From DATLFA01 sp039934635 (GTDB lineage: Bacteria > Actinomycetota > Acidimicrobiia > Acidimicrobiales > WLNW01), in assembly GCA_039934635.1 (NCBI GenBank), contig JBDTLT010000033.1:1-35934 (forward strand): 35,934 nucleotides of DNA, read 5' to 3'. The notes beneath the pieces were generated by a model. It did no database searches. It was not told the origin of the DNA and saw only the letters and a list, made by a program, of their open reading frames with translations. Below are positions 1-7,415 of this stretch, piece after piece (position 1 is the first letter of the stretch; each line of letters begins with the position of its first letter). The translations under genes and the position numbers were made by a program.

Positions 1-1
1 C

Positions 2-711
2 GGCGTCGCCGCGTTGACCTACATCGTCGCCGCGTTGACCTACATCGTCGCCGCGATACCCGTCATGTTCTTCGTGACGGGCAGCTTGCTCGCGCAGTCT
101 GCAAGTCGACGTTCGATCAGCGTTGTCGTAGGCGACCGCATCCGTCGGCTGTTGCTACCATTTTGGTTGTTCGCTGCCACCGCGTGGATCGTCATGGCCG
201 CGGCAGCTCTCTTAACGGATTCGCAGTTGCATGCCGCGCGCGTATTCACCTGGATCATGCCCTTCACCGACCCGCGTGGCAGCGAGTGGGAAGCAGGATG
301 GTTGTCTTCGCATCTGTGGTACCTGCGGGCAATGCTGTGGATATTCGCGTTGAGTCCATTGTTGCTGATCGCGTACCGACGTCAGCCGATCGTGCTCATG
401 GTCACGCTGGTTGCCACGGTGTTTCTACTCGACGCAGTGGATCGCAGTCCGTCAGTGTCGTCGCCGATTCTGCGCGCCCTCTGCTGGCGGGTGGTGATGT
501 CGTGTTGTACGGGCTGTTCTTCGTCGGTGGTTTCGCGCATCGAGACGGCGCGCTCGATCGAGTGCGTCGGGCGAACTGGATTTGGGCCGCGCTCGGTTTC
601 GGGCTGGCGGCCGGGTCGTGGCGCGCCACGCAACCTGTGCCGCTCGGCGTGGTCAACAACCTCGTGTTTCGACGCCATCAACGCGGTCGTCACACAGCTT
701 GGTCACTATGA
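2..711 (+). pseudogene. Acyltransferase-3-like membrane protein, 5'-truncated by the window edge and frameshifted
   Basis: The frame starting at base 2 is open from the window edge and encodes hydrophobic helices with an acyltransferase-3 look: 'YIVAAIPVMFFVTGSLLA', a basic 'RIRRLLLPFWLF' stretch, and 'SHLWYLRAMLWIF', which resembles the family's HxWYL region. Around base 479-481 this frame turns into low-quality sequence while the next frame takes over with 'LLAGGDVVLYGLFFVGGFAH' and 'ANWIWAALGFGLAAGSW', as expected for the middle of the same protein. This fits one missing base. That second frame runs to the TGA at 709-711; near 660 the first frame again looks sensible ('FDAINAVVTQL') but stops at 719-721. 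The C-terminal transmembrane half is absent. Acyltransferase-3 proteins O-acylate cell-surface glycans or antibiotics; the exact substrate is unknown. A sequencing error could explain the first shift but not the missing 3' half. Confidence 0.65.
5..46 (+). repeat. 21-bp perfect tandem duplication
   Basis: Two identical, adjacent 21-base units (5-25 and 26-46) are followed by the first 9 bases of a third. The unit is in frame and duplicates the peptide ALTYIVA in the first membrane helix of the acyltransferase-like fragment. It looks like a recent slippage event; an assembly artefact at a contig end is an alternative. Confidence 0.85.
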
Positions 712-825
712 AGGGAATTGAGAACGCCTTCGGTCGCCAACGCAGTAAGGTGACGACCGGAGCGCCGGGAAGCCTGGTCGGCACGAGCGTCCTGGTCGCG
801 GCCGGGGCGAGAAGCGACCTGACGC

Positions 826-2223
826 GTGACCGATCAACCTCTCCGTTGTCCTGCCCATGTCCGTTCGCCGCGTGCAGCGGCGAAACCTCCGTGGCTGTCG
901 ATCGTGGGCGTCGGATCGTTGTTGTTCGCGATAGTGCTGTCCGTCGGATCGGCGGCGGCACAAACGGGTCCCCGAGTGCTCACCGCCGAAGTCGACGGCG
1001 CGATCACACCGGTGATGGCGGCCCATGTGAGCGACGCAATTTCGCAGGCCGAACGCGGTGGCTACGAGGCGCTGGTCCTCGAGCTCGATACGCCCGGCGG
1101 TCTCGATTCGTCGATGCGCGACATCATCAAAGACATCCTGCGGGCACGAGTGCCGATAGGCGTGTACGTATCCCCCGCCGGAGCGCGGGCAGCCTCGGCC
1201 GGCGCCATCATCACGTTCGCCGCGCATTTTTCGGCCATGGCCCCTGGTACGGCCATCGGCGCGGCCACCCCGATCAGCGGCGGTGGCGACGATCTCGAGG
1301 CCAAAGCCACCAACGACGCCGCGGCATATTCCGAGTCTCTGGCCCGGCTGCGGGGGCGCAATGTCGAGTTTGCGATCGAGGCTGTTCGCTCGGCGCGATC
1401 CATCTCCGCCGACGAAGCAGTACGCATAGGTGCCGTCGACGTTCTCGCGGGCTCCGTCGACGAACTCCTCGCTGCAGTCGACGGTCGCACGGTGCACGTC
1501 GGTCCCGAGTCGACTGCGACCGTGCTACATACTGCGGGCGCCGGAATCGACTCCTTCGACATGGGCCTGTTCCGGCGCGTCCAGCAGTTCCTCGCCGACC
1601 CAAATCTGGCGTTCTTGCTGCTGTCGATCGCAACGCTCGGGCTCATCTACGAGTTGGCGACACCTGGGCTCGGTGCCGGCGGCATCATCGCCGCAACTGG
1701 ATTCGTTCTGGCGATGGTCGGTCTTGCGGTGCTGCCGATCAATGCAGTGGGCATCGTCTTCGTCGTGCTCGGCGTCATGCTCTTCGTCGCCGAGGTCGTC
1801 TCACCGGGGTTGGGCATTGCCGCCGCGGGTGGCGCCGTCATGTTCGCGCTCGGCGGCGTGTACTTCGTTGACGATGCCCCTGGCATCGAGGTGAGTCTCG
1901 CTGCAGTACTCCCCGTCGCCATCGCAACTGCGGCGCTGTGCGCGCTGGCGGGACGACTGGCGCTGCGGTCGCGGGCCGCGCCATCGACCCTCACCGGCGT
2001 GGGCGCGCTGATCGGGCAAACCGTGACGATTCGCGTCGCCGCCGGCCGTCCACAGGCCTTCGTCGAGGGCAGCTGGTGGCGAGCGAGGCTGCCCGGAGGA
2101 TCACTCGTCGACGGCGACATCGCGCGCGTTCGCACCGTCGAGGATCTCGAGCTCATCGTCGATCGGCTCGATACTTCCCCGACCGAACAAGTCACCCACA
2201 ACCAGAACAAGGAAATTCAATGA
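826..2223 (+). CDS. NfeD-family membrane serine protease (ClpP-class, STOPP-like)
   Basis: 465 aa with a GTG start. An N-terminal membrane/signal segment (about 23-45) precedes a ClpP/SppA-like protease domain (about 50-230) with the substrate-groove motif 'LDTPGG' (88-92), the nucleophile Ser124 in 'AASAGA' and the general-base Lys160 in 'EAKATNDAAAY', the Ser/Lys dyad known from archaeal 1510-N/STOPP. Four or five membrane helices follow (about 265-385), then a soluble OB-fold NfeD C-terminal domain ('GALIGQTVTIRVAAG...'). This is the long NfeD1b architecture at typical length. Family members cleave the C-terminus of the partner stomatin, whose gene follows here with an ATGA overlap at 2220-2223, so co-translation and a shared membrane complex are inferred. 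The active-site residues look intact. Confidence 0.93.
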   Translation: MTDQPLRCPAHVRSPRAAAKPPWLSIVGVGSLLFAIVLSVGSAAAQTGPRVLTAEVDGAITPVMAAHVSDAISQAERGGYEALVLELDTPGGLDSSMRDIIKDILRARVPIGVYVSPAGARAASAGAIITFAAHFSAMAPGTAIGAATPISGGGDDLEAKATNDAAAYSESLARLRGRNVEFAIEAVRSARSISADEAVRIGAVDVLAGSVDELLAAVDGRTVHVGPESTATVLHTAGAGIDSFDMGLFRRVQQFLADPNLAFLLLSIATLGLIYELATPGLGAGGIIAATGFVLAMVGLAVLPINAVGIVFVVLGVMLFVAEVVSPGLGIAAAGGAVMFALGGVYFVDDAPGIEVSLAAVLPVAIATAALCALAGRLALRSRAAPSTLTGVGALIGQTVTIRVAAGRPQAFVEGSWWRARLPGGSLVDGDIARVRTVEDLELIVDRLDTSPTEQVTHNQNKEIQ

Positions 2224-3002
2224 CTGCACTACTCATCGGCCTCGTCGCCGTGATTGTTCTATTCCTGATCGTCCTCATCACCGCGATACGCATCGTTGCC
2301 GAATACGAGCGTGGCGTCATCTTCCGCCTCGGTCGTGTCGTCGGAGCGAAAGGCCCCGGGTTGTTCTTCATCGTGCCGCTCATCGATCGGATGGTGAAAG
2401 TCAACCTGCAGACCGTCACATCCGACATTCCTCCCCAAGACGTGATCACCAAGGACAACGTCACGCTGCGCGTGAATGCGGTGACATACTTCAACGTCGT
2501 CGACCCCGTTCGTGCTGTCGTTGCTATCCAGAACTACAAGTACGCGACCTCGCAAGTCGCGCAAACGACGCTGCGCAGCATCCTCGGCCAAGTGGAGCTC
2601 GACGACCTGCTCGGCAAGCGTGACTCGATCAACCAGCAGCTCCAACAGATCATTGACGACCTCACCAACCCGTGGGGCATCAAGGTCACCATGGTCGAAG
2701 TGAAAGATGTCGAATTACCCGAAGGCATGCGCCGCGCAATGGGCCGGCAGGCCGAAGCCGAACGCGATCGGCGAGCCAAAGTGATCCACGCGATGGGCGA
2801 AGAAGAGGCTTCGGCGTCATTGCGTCGAGCCGCCGACGAGCTGTCCGCCAGCCCAGGCGCGATGCAACTGCGCATGCTGTCGACAATGGTCGAGGTCGCG
2901 TCCGAACGAAACTCGACACTCATCTTCCCCATACCGGTCGAGCTGTTGCGATTTGCCGATAACTTCCAGTCGGCCATCGCCGCACCGTCCGTGAAAGGAT
3001 GA
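2220..3002 (+). CDS. Stomatin/slipin family (SPFH/Band 7) membrane protein
   Basis: 260 aa. The frame is open well upstream, but the ATG at 2220 overlaps the NfeD stop as ATGA, has an AAGGA-type ribosome site at 2209-2213, and yields a canonical stomatin N-terminus: one membrane helix (2-25) followed directly by 'RIVAEYERGVIFRLGR' and 'KGPGLFFIVPLIDRM'. The Band 7 domain runs to about residue 200, with 'LRSILGQVELDDLL' and 'WGIKVTMVEVKDVELPEGM' typical of slipins; an Ala/Glu-rich coiled-coil region and the hydrophobic tail 'STLIFPIPVELL' follow. That tail resembles the hydrophobic region cut by STOPP proteases. Stomatins form oligomeric membrane scaffolds; the adjacent protease is the likely partner. 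Confidence 0.95.
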   Translation: MTALLIGLVAVIVLFLIVLITAIRIVAEYERGVIFRLGRVVGAKGPGLFFIVPLIDRMVKVNLQTVTSDIPPQDVITKDNVTLRVNAVTYFNVVDPVRAVVAIQNYKYATSQVAQTTLRSILGQVELDDLLGKRDSINQQLQQIIDDLTNPWGIKVTMVEVKDVELPEGMRRAMGRQAEAERDRRAKVIHAMGEEEASASLRRAADELSASPGAMQLRMLSTMVEVASERNSTLIFPIPVELLRFADNFQSAIAAPSVKG

Positions 3003-3007
3003 CCGCG

Positions 3008-3466
3008 ATGACCAGCGAACAACCATCTGACCGCGCCTACCTCACCGAGGGCGGACGGCGGCTGCTCGACGAGCGCATTCAAGAGCTCGAAATCGCCGTC
3101 GCAGAACTTCGCGACGCGGTCGACGACCCTGATCGAACCACCGAGATAGTCGAGAGCTACCAGCGAGCAGCGGCCGAGCTCGACCGGCTTCGTTCACTGT
3201 CGCAATCCGCCGGCGCGGTCGAAGATGCACCCGACGATCCCCAAGTCGTCGAACTCGGCGATACGGTCACGATCCGACTCGACGACGGCGTAGAAGAGAC
3301 CTACATCGTGGTAGATGCCGCCGAGGCTGCCTTCGACGATCAGCGCATCTCCGCCGACTCACCACTCGCTCGCGCACTGCTCACCAAACACGTCGGTGAG
3401 CGCGTCGAGGTGCATGTGCCGACCGGATCGTACGAGTGCGTGATCCTCAGTGCGAGCCGTCGCTGA
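3008..3466 (+). CDS. GreA/GreB-family transcript-cleavage-factor-like protein
   Basis: 152 aa. An N-terminal helical hairpin (about 8-70, 'YLTEGGRRLLDERIQELEIAVAELRD...') is followed by the FKBP-like GreA/GreB C-terminal domain ('VELGDTVTIRLDDGVEETYIVVD', 'ISADSPLARALLTKHVGERVEVHVP'). Gre factors enter the RNA polymerase secondary channel and stimulate cleavage of backtracked RNA with acidic residues at the coiled-coil tip. Here the tip reads roughly 'DDPDRTTEIVE', acidic but unlike the canonical DLSENAEY, so the true activity is uncertain and a Rnk- or anti-cleavage-like role is possible. ATG 2999 overlaps the stomatin stop, but the AAAGG at 2994-2998 abuts it and is well spaced (9 nt) for ATG 3008, which I prefer. 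It is probably the third gene of the NfeD-stomatin operon. Confidence 0.85.
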   Translation: MTSEQPSDRAYLTEGGRRLLDERIQELEIAVAELRDAVDDPDRTTEIVESYQRAAAELDRLRSLSQSAGAVEDAPDDPQVVELGDTVTIRLDDGVEETYIVVDAAEAAFDDQRISADSPLARALLTKHVGERVEVHVPTGSYECVILSASRR

Positions 3467-3505
3467 ACATAGGTTCGGGGGTCTTCGCGCTCGCCGAGGA
3501 GCACG

Positions 3506-5302
3506 TCAGTTCTGTTCGCTACGAGTCCGCGCCGGCCCGTCCGCGGAGCCGAGATTGTGCGCGGTATTGATCAGCGCCACATGCGTGAATGCCTGAGGGA
3601 AGTTGCCCACGAGCCGTTTGCGCACCGGGTCGTATTCTTCGGCGAGCAGACCGACGTCGTTGGCCAAGCCGGCAAGACGATCGAACAACGCCCGGGCTTC
3701 GTCCAGGCGACCCTGCAACACGTAGTTGTCCGCGAGCCAGAACGTGCACGGTAGAAACGCTCCTTCGTCTCCGGGCAGACCGTCGACTTCACCCAGGCTC
3801 CTGCCGCTGTACCGCAGCACGAATCCGCCGACGTCGAGCTCGCGTTCGATAGCCGCCACCGTGCCGATCACGCGTTCATCCGAAGCCGGGAGGAAACCCA
3901 CGAGCGGGATCATCAACAAACTCGCGTCGAGTTCACTGCGACCGAACGACTGCACGAACGTCCGACTCGCCGTGTCGTAGCCGTGCTCGCACACCTCCGC
4001 GTGGATGTTCGCCCGAAGGCGGCGCCACTGATCGAGCGGGCCGTCGAGGCCGAACTGTTCGACGGCTTTGACGGCTCGGTCGGCGGCCACCCACGCCATC
4101 ACCTTCGAATGCGTGAAGTGCCGGCGCGGGCCGCGCACCTCCCAAATGCCCTCGTCGGCATCGCGCCAATGTCCTTCGAGGAACTCCATCAACGATTGCT
4201 GCAATGCCCAAGCCGACGGGTTGTCGTCGATACCGCAGCGGCGGGCTTGATGGAGGCAGTCCATGACCTCGCCGTACACGTCGAGTTGGAACTGGTCGCT
4301 GGCGGCGTTGCCGATGCGCACCGGCGTGGAGCCCTCGTAACCGGGCAACCAGTCGAGCGCGTGCTCATAGAGGCGTCGTTCACCGGCCACGCCATACATC
4401 GTCTGCATCTGGTCGGGGCTGCCGGCGACCGCGCGCAGCAGCCAGTCGCGCCACGCGATCGCCTCGGCTTCGTAGCCGGCGATCATCAACGAGTACAGGC
4501 TGAACGTCGCGTCGCGCAACCAGCAGTACCGATAGTCCCAATTGCGCACGCCGCCGATGTCCTCGGGCAGAGACGTGGTCGGCGCGGCCACTAGCCCACC
4601 GGTCGGCGCATAGGTCAGCGCTTTGAGAGTGATCAGCGAACGCACGACAAGATCGCGTTGCGGGACGTCGACGGTGCAGTTGGTCGTCCACGAAGTCCAC
4701 CATGCGTCGGTGTCCGAGAGCGCGTGCTCGGCATTGATCGGTTCGGGCGGCGCCTGGTGCGACGGGTGCCACGTGAGCACGAACGGCACGCGGTCGCCTG
4801 CACTGACGGCAAACTCCGCGACAGTCGAGAGCCCTTCGCCCCGTGTTGGCACCGGGGTGCGCAAGTAGAGGGCATCGGGTCCGGCAATCGCCAGCAGCGC
4901 ATCGTCGGTCTGGCGCACCCATGGCACCGAGCGGCCGTAGTCGAAACGGATCAACAGATCCATACGCATCTCGACGCGACCGGACACGCCTTCGACGATG
5001 CGAACGACGTCGGGGGCTTCGCCCCGAACGGGCATGCAGTCGATCACCCGCACCGTGCCGTCCGGCGTCGTGAACGTCGTTTCGAGCACGAGCGTGTTGG
5101 GGCGGTACGACCGCGACGTCATCTTGCGATTCGCTCCGGCGGGCGCGATCTGCCATGACCCGTGCGTGCGGTCGCCGAGCAATGCCGCGAAGCATGCACC
5201 CGAATCGAAGCGGGGAAGGCACAACCAATCGATCGAGCCCTCGGTCGATACGAGTGCAGCCGTCTGAGTGTCGCCGATGAGCGCATAGTCCTCGAGATTC
5301 AC
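3506..5302 (-). CDS. Glycoside hydrolase family 15 protein (glucoamylase/trehalase type)
   Basis: 598 aa with a GTG start. An N-terminal beta-sandwich domain opens with 'YALIGDTQTAALVSTEGSIDWLCLPRF', and an (alpha/alpha)6 barrel carries the family hallmark 'GGVRNWDYRYCWLRDA' (251-265). The probable catalytic acid is Glu388 in 'GIWEVRG' and the base Glu555/556 in 'LLAEEYDP', close to the conserved 'GNFPQAFTHVALINTA'. Bacterial GH15 enzymes invert alpha-glucosidic bonds in malto-oligosaccharides or, in mycobacteria, trehalose; sequence alone does not separate these. There is no signal peptide, so cytoplasmic use of storage or compatible-solute sugar is likely. The gene stands alone, convergent with the Gre-like gene and divergent from osmC. 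A second glucan-degrading enzyme lies at 23680-25758. Confidence 0.93.
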   Translation of the reverse strand: MNLEDYALIGDTQTAALVSTEGSIDWLCLPRFDSGACFAALLGDRTHGSWQIAPAGANRKMTSRSYRPNTLVLETTFTTPDGTVRVIDCMPVRGEAPDVVRIVEGVSGRVEMRMDLLIRFDYGRSVPWVRQTDDALLAIAGPDALYLRTPVPTRGEGLSTVAEFAVSAGDRVPFVLTWHPSHQAPPEPINAEHALSDTDAWWTSWTTNCTVDVPQRDLVVRSLITLKALTYAPTGGLVAAPTTSLPEDIGGVRNWDYRYCWLRDATFSLYSLMIAGYEAEAIAWRDWLLRAVAGSPDQMQTMYGVAGERRLYEHALDWLPGYEGSTPVRIGNAASDQFQLDVYGEVMDCLHQARRCGIDDNPSAWALQQSLMEFLEGHWRDADEGIWEVRGPRRHFTHSKVMAWVAADRAVKAVEQFGLDGPLDQWRRLRANIHAEVCEHGYDTASRTFVQSFGRSELDASLLMIPLVGFLPASDERVIGTVAAIERELDVGGFVLRYSGRSLGEVDGLPGDEGAFLPCTFWLADNYVLQGRLDEARALFDRLAGLANDVGLLAEEYDPVRKRLVGNFPQAFTHVALINTAHNLGSADGPARTRSEQN

Positions 5303-5383
5303 AAGTCGGCAGTCTTCCTCATCCGAACCCGGGGGAAGGTTCGCGAGAAGGTTGTGGGAAACCCTCGTTCATACCGTGCTCGT

Positions 5384-5399
5384 ACCGGCTCGAGCCGGT
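5384..5399. promoter_or_regulatory. 16-bp perfect palindrome upstream of the OsmC gene
   Basis: ACCGGCTCGAGCCGGT is a perfect palindrome 44 bp before the OsmC start, inside the 140-bp divergent region between the GH15 and OsmC genes. It could be a dimeric-repressor operator or simply a cruciform-prone GC block. No convincing -35/-10 pair is visible around it. Confidence 0.45.
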
Positions 5400-5442
5400 C
5401 CACCCACCGGCCGAACGGCCTGAACCAAGGACAAGTACCACC

Positions 5443-6009
5443 ATGAGCACAATCGAATCCCCTGTCCGTAACGGTGTCGATACGGCAACGCTCTTCGCGA
5501 CGATCAACGCAGTGAGCGAGCAACGTGAGCTCGCCCGCTTCCAGTTCCGCGCCACGAACACCTGGATGAGCGGCACCCACACCCGCACCTCGATGAGCAG
5601 CTTCTATGGCGCCGGCCAGGAGATGGCGCACGCCAGCACCTTCGAGTTCGACGCCGACCATCCCGTCGTGCTCACCGGCAAGGACAACGGCCCGACACCC
5701 GTCGAGTTCATGCTCGTCGGCCTGGCTGGCTGCCTCACCGCCGGGCTCGCCAACATCGCGGCGGCGCGCGGCGTGACCTTGCACTCGGTCGAGTCGACCG
5801 TCGAAGGCGACATCGACCTGCAGGGCATCCTCGGCCTGTCGCGCGAGGTACGCAACGGATACCAGCAAATTCGCGTCAGCTTCCGCATCGACGCGGACGC
5901 GAGCCCCGACAAGATTCGCGAGCTCGTCGCCCAGTCACAAGCGCGCTCGGCCGTGTTCGACGTCATCACCAACCAGGTTCCCGTCACGATCGACGTGACC
6001 ACCGCCTGA
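5443..6009 (+). CDS. OsmC-family protein, single conserved cysteine
   Basis: 188 aa, preceded by AAGGA at 5427-5431. After a helical N-terminal extension (about 1-35) comes the OsmC fold: 'HASTFEFDADHPVVLTGKDNGPTPVEFMLVGLAGCLTAGL' with Cys97 on the long helix, then the beta-rich second half. OsmC/Ohr proteins reduce organic hydroperoxides with two cysteines. Here the second, resolving position ('CPV' in Ohr/OsmC) reads Ser169-Ala-Val, so the classical two-Cys peroxidase cycle is not possible. This places it nearer YhfA-type OsmC proteins of unclear function. It precedes a flavin monooxygenase-like gene on the same strand, but a stable hairpin lies between them. Confidence 0.9.
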   Translation: MSTIESPVRNGVDTATLFATINAVSEQRELARFQFRATNTWMSGTHTRTSMSSFYGAGQEMAHASTFEFDADHPVVLTGKDNGPTPVEFMLVGLAGCLTAGLANIAAARGVTLHSVESTVEGDIDLQGILGLSREVRNGYQQIRVSFRIDADASPDKIRELVAQSQARSAVFDVITNQVPVTIDVTTA

Positions 6010-6027
6010 CCGACCCGCGCCCGCATC

Positions 6028-6052
6028 GCCGGCCGCGTGATACGCGGCCGGC
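6028..6052 (+). terminator. Perfect GC hairpin between the OsmC and monooxygenase genes
   Basis: Arms GCCGGCCGCG (6028-6037) and CGCGGCCGGC (6043-6052) pair perfectly; one extra T-A pair leaves only a 3-nt loop. It starts 18 nt after the OsmC stop. There is no T-tract, as is common for hairpin terminators in high-GC actinobacteria, so it may terminate, attenuate or stabilise the upstream mRNA. Confidence 0.55.
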
Positions 6053-6093
6053 ACGCGCGCGTCCAACAACACCCGCAGACAAGGAGCAGCACC

Positions 6094-7347
6094 ATGCGTA
6101 CCACTCGAACGATCGTCATCGGCGCCGGACAAGCCGGGCTCGCATTGTCGTGGCATCTCCAAGCCGAGGGCCACGACCACGTCGTAGTCGATCGCGGCGA
6201 TATCGCCGAGCGGTGGCGCAGTGAGCGATGGGACTCGCTGCGCACACTCACGCCGAATTGGATGAGCCGGCTGCCCGGCCGGTCCTACGAAGGAAATGAT
6301 CCAGACGGGTTCATGCCCGCGTCGCAACTCGCCGACGGCTTCGAACGCTACGCCACCGATTTCGGCCTGCCGGTCGAAACGCGAACTGCGGTCGAATCGG
6401 TCACTCGGCCCGATGCCCGATACCGCGTCGTGACCGACCGCGGCACGCTGCGCAGCGACAACATCGTGATCGCCACTGGTTGGTGCGATCAGCCGCGCGT
6501 GCCCCACATCGCATCCGCGCTGCCCCACCATGTGCTGCAGCTCCCTGCGAACCGGTATCGCAACCCCGCGCAAGTACCGGATGGCGCAGTGCTCGTCGTC
6601 GGCGCATCGGCGTCGGGCGTGCAGATCGCCGACGAACTCCTGCGAGCCGGCCGCGAGGTGATCATCGCCGTCGGCAACCACACCCGGGTGCCCCGCCGCT
6701 ACCGCGGTGCCGACATCCTTCGCTGGCTCGAGCGGACCGGCGACCTCGACCGGGGCCTCGGCGACGCGGCAGACCCGCGCGCCAGCGAGCCTTCGCTGCA
6801 ACTGTCGGGCAGGGTCGGCGCCCAGGCGCTCGATCTGGGCACACTCCAGGACGGCGGCGCGCGGTTGGTCGGTCGGCTCGAATCGATTTCGAACGAGCGG
6901 TTCTTCTTCGGTGCCGACTTGGACGCGACGCTGGCCGGTGCCGATGCCCGCATGCGACGCTTGCTCGAGCGGATCGACACCTACGTTGCGCAGCAGGAGT
7001 TGGTCTTCGACTTCGACCGCGACGTCATCGAACCGGTGACCGCCCGCCCCACCGAACGTTTTGTCGACGTCGGCCCGCGCGGCATCCGCACCGTTGTGTG
7101 GGCCACCGGATACCGGCGGTCGTATCCATGGCTCCATCTGCCGGTGTTCGACCACCGCGGCGAAATTCGCCATCACCGTGGCGTCACCATGCTGCCCGGC
7201 TGTTACACGATGGGAATGCGGTTCCAATCGCGTCGCCGTTCGACCTTCATCGACGGCGTGCGCTTCGACGCGGCCGAGATTGCCGCCCACCTGGTCTCCG
7301 GCGAGCGCCTCGCCCACCCGCCGGCGCGGCTCGGCATCGCGTCGTGA
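6094..7347 (+). CDS. FAD/NAD(P)-binding oxidoreductase (flavin monooxygenase-like)
   Basis: 417 aa. ATG 6094 is chosen because AAGGAG at 6081-6086 is ideally placed and the FAD-binding motif follows at once ('IVIGAGQAGLA', GxGxxG at 10-15). A second Rossmann motif, 'VLVVGASASGVQIADELL', marks the NAD(P)H site, and 'VVWATGYRRSYPWL' is the ATG-type motif of class B flavoprotein monooxygenases and their relatives. It resembles the MSMEG_0569/CzcO-like group of putative flavoproteins. The substrate is unknown. It shares its direction with the OsmC gene and may act with it in oxidative or xenobiotic chemistry; that is inference. Confidence 0.9.
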   Translation: MRTTRTIVIGAGQAGLALSWHLQAEGHDHVVVDRGDIAERWRSERWDSLRTLTPNWMSRLPGRSYEGNDPDGFMPASQLADGFERYATDFGLPVETRTAVESVTRPDARYRVVTDRGTLRSDNIVIATGWCDQPRVPHIASALPHHVLQLPANRYRNPAQVPDGAVLVVGASASGVQIADELLRAGREVIIAVGNHTRVPRRYRGADILRWLERTGDLDRGLGDAADPRASEPSLQLSGRVGAQALDLGTLQDGGARLVGRLESISNERFFFGADLDATLAGADARMRRLLERIDTYVAQQELVFDFDRDVIEPVTARPTERFVDVGPRGIRTVVWATGYRRSYPWLHLPVFDHRGEIRHHRGVTMLPGCYTMGMRFQSRRRSTFIDGVRFDAAEIAAHLVSGERLAHPPARLGIAS

Positions 7348-7415
7348 CCATGGCGCCGCCCACCGCATCGGCGACGGCCCGCTACGGTTAGGGCGGCCGC
7401 AGACGGGAACCGCGG

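Noticed and set aside
582..1871. A 429-codon plus-strand frame across the NfeD gene.
   Set aside because: Arg/Ser-rich out-of-frame reading of a well-conserved protease; no independent support.
5371..5376. ATACCG as a possible -10 box upstream of the OsmC gene.
   Set aside because: No -35 at suitable spacing; TTGTGG at 5352 would need a -10 near 5375 that is not there.
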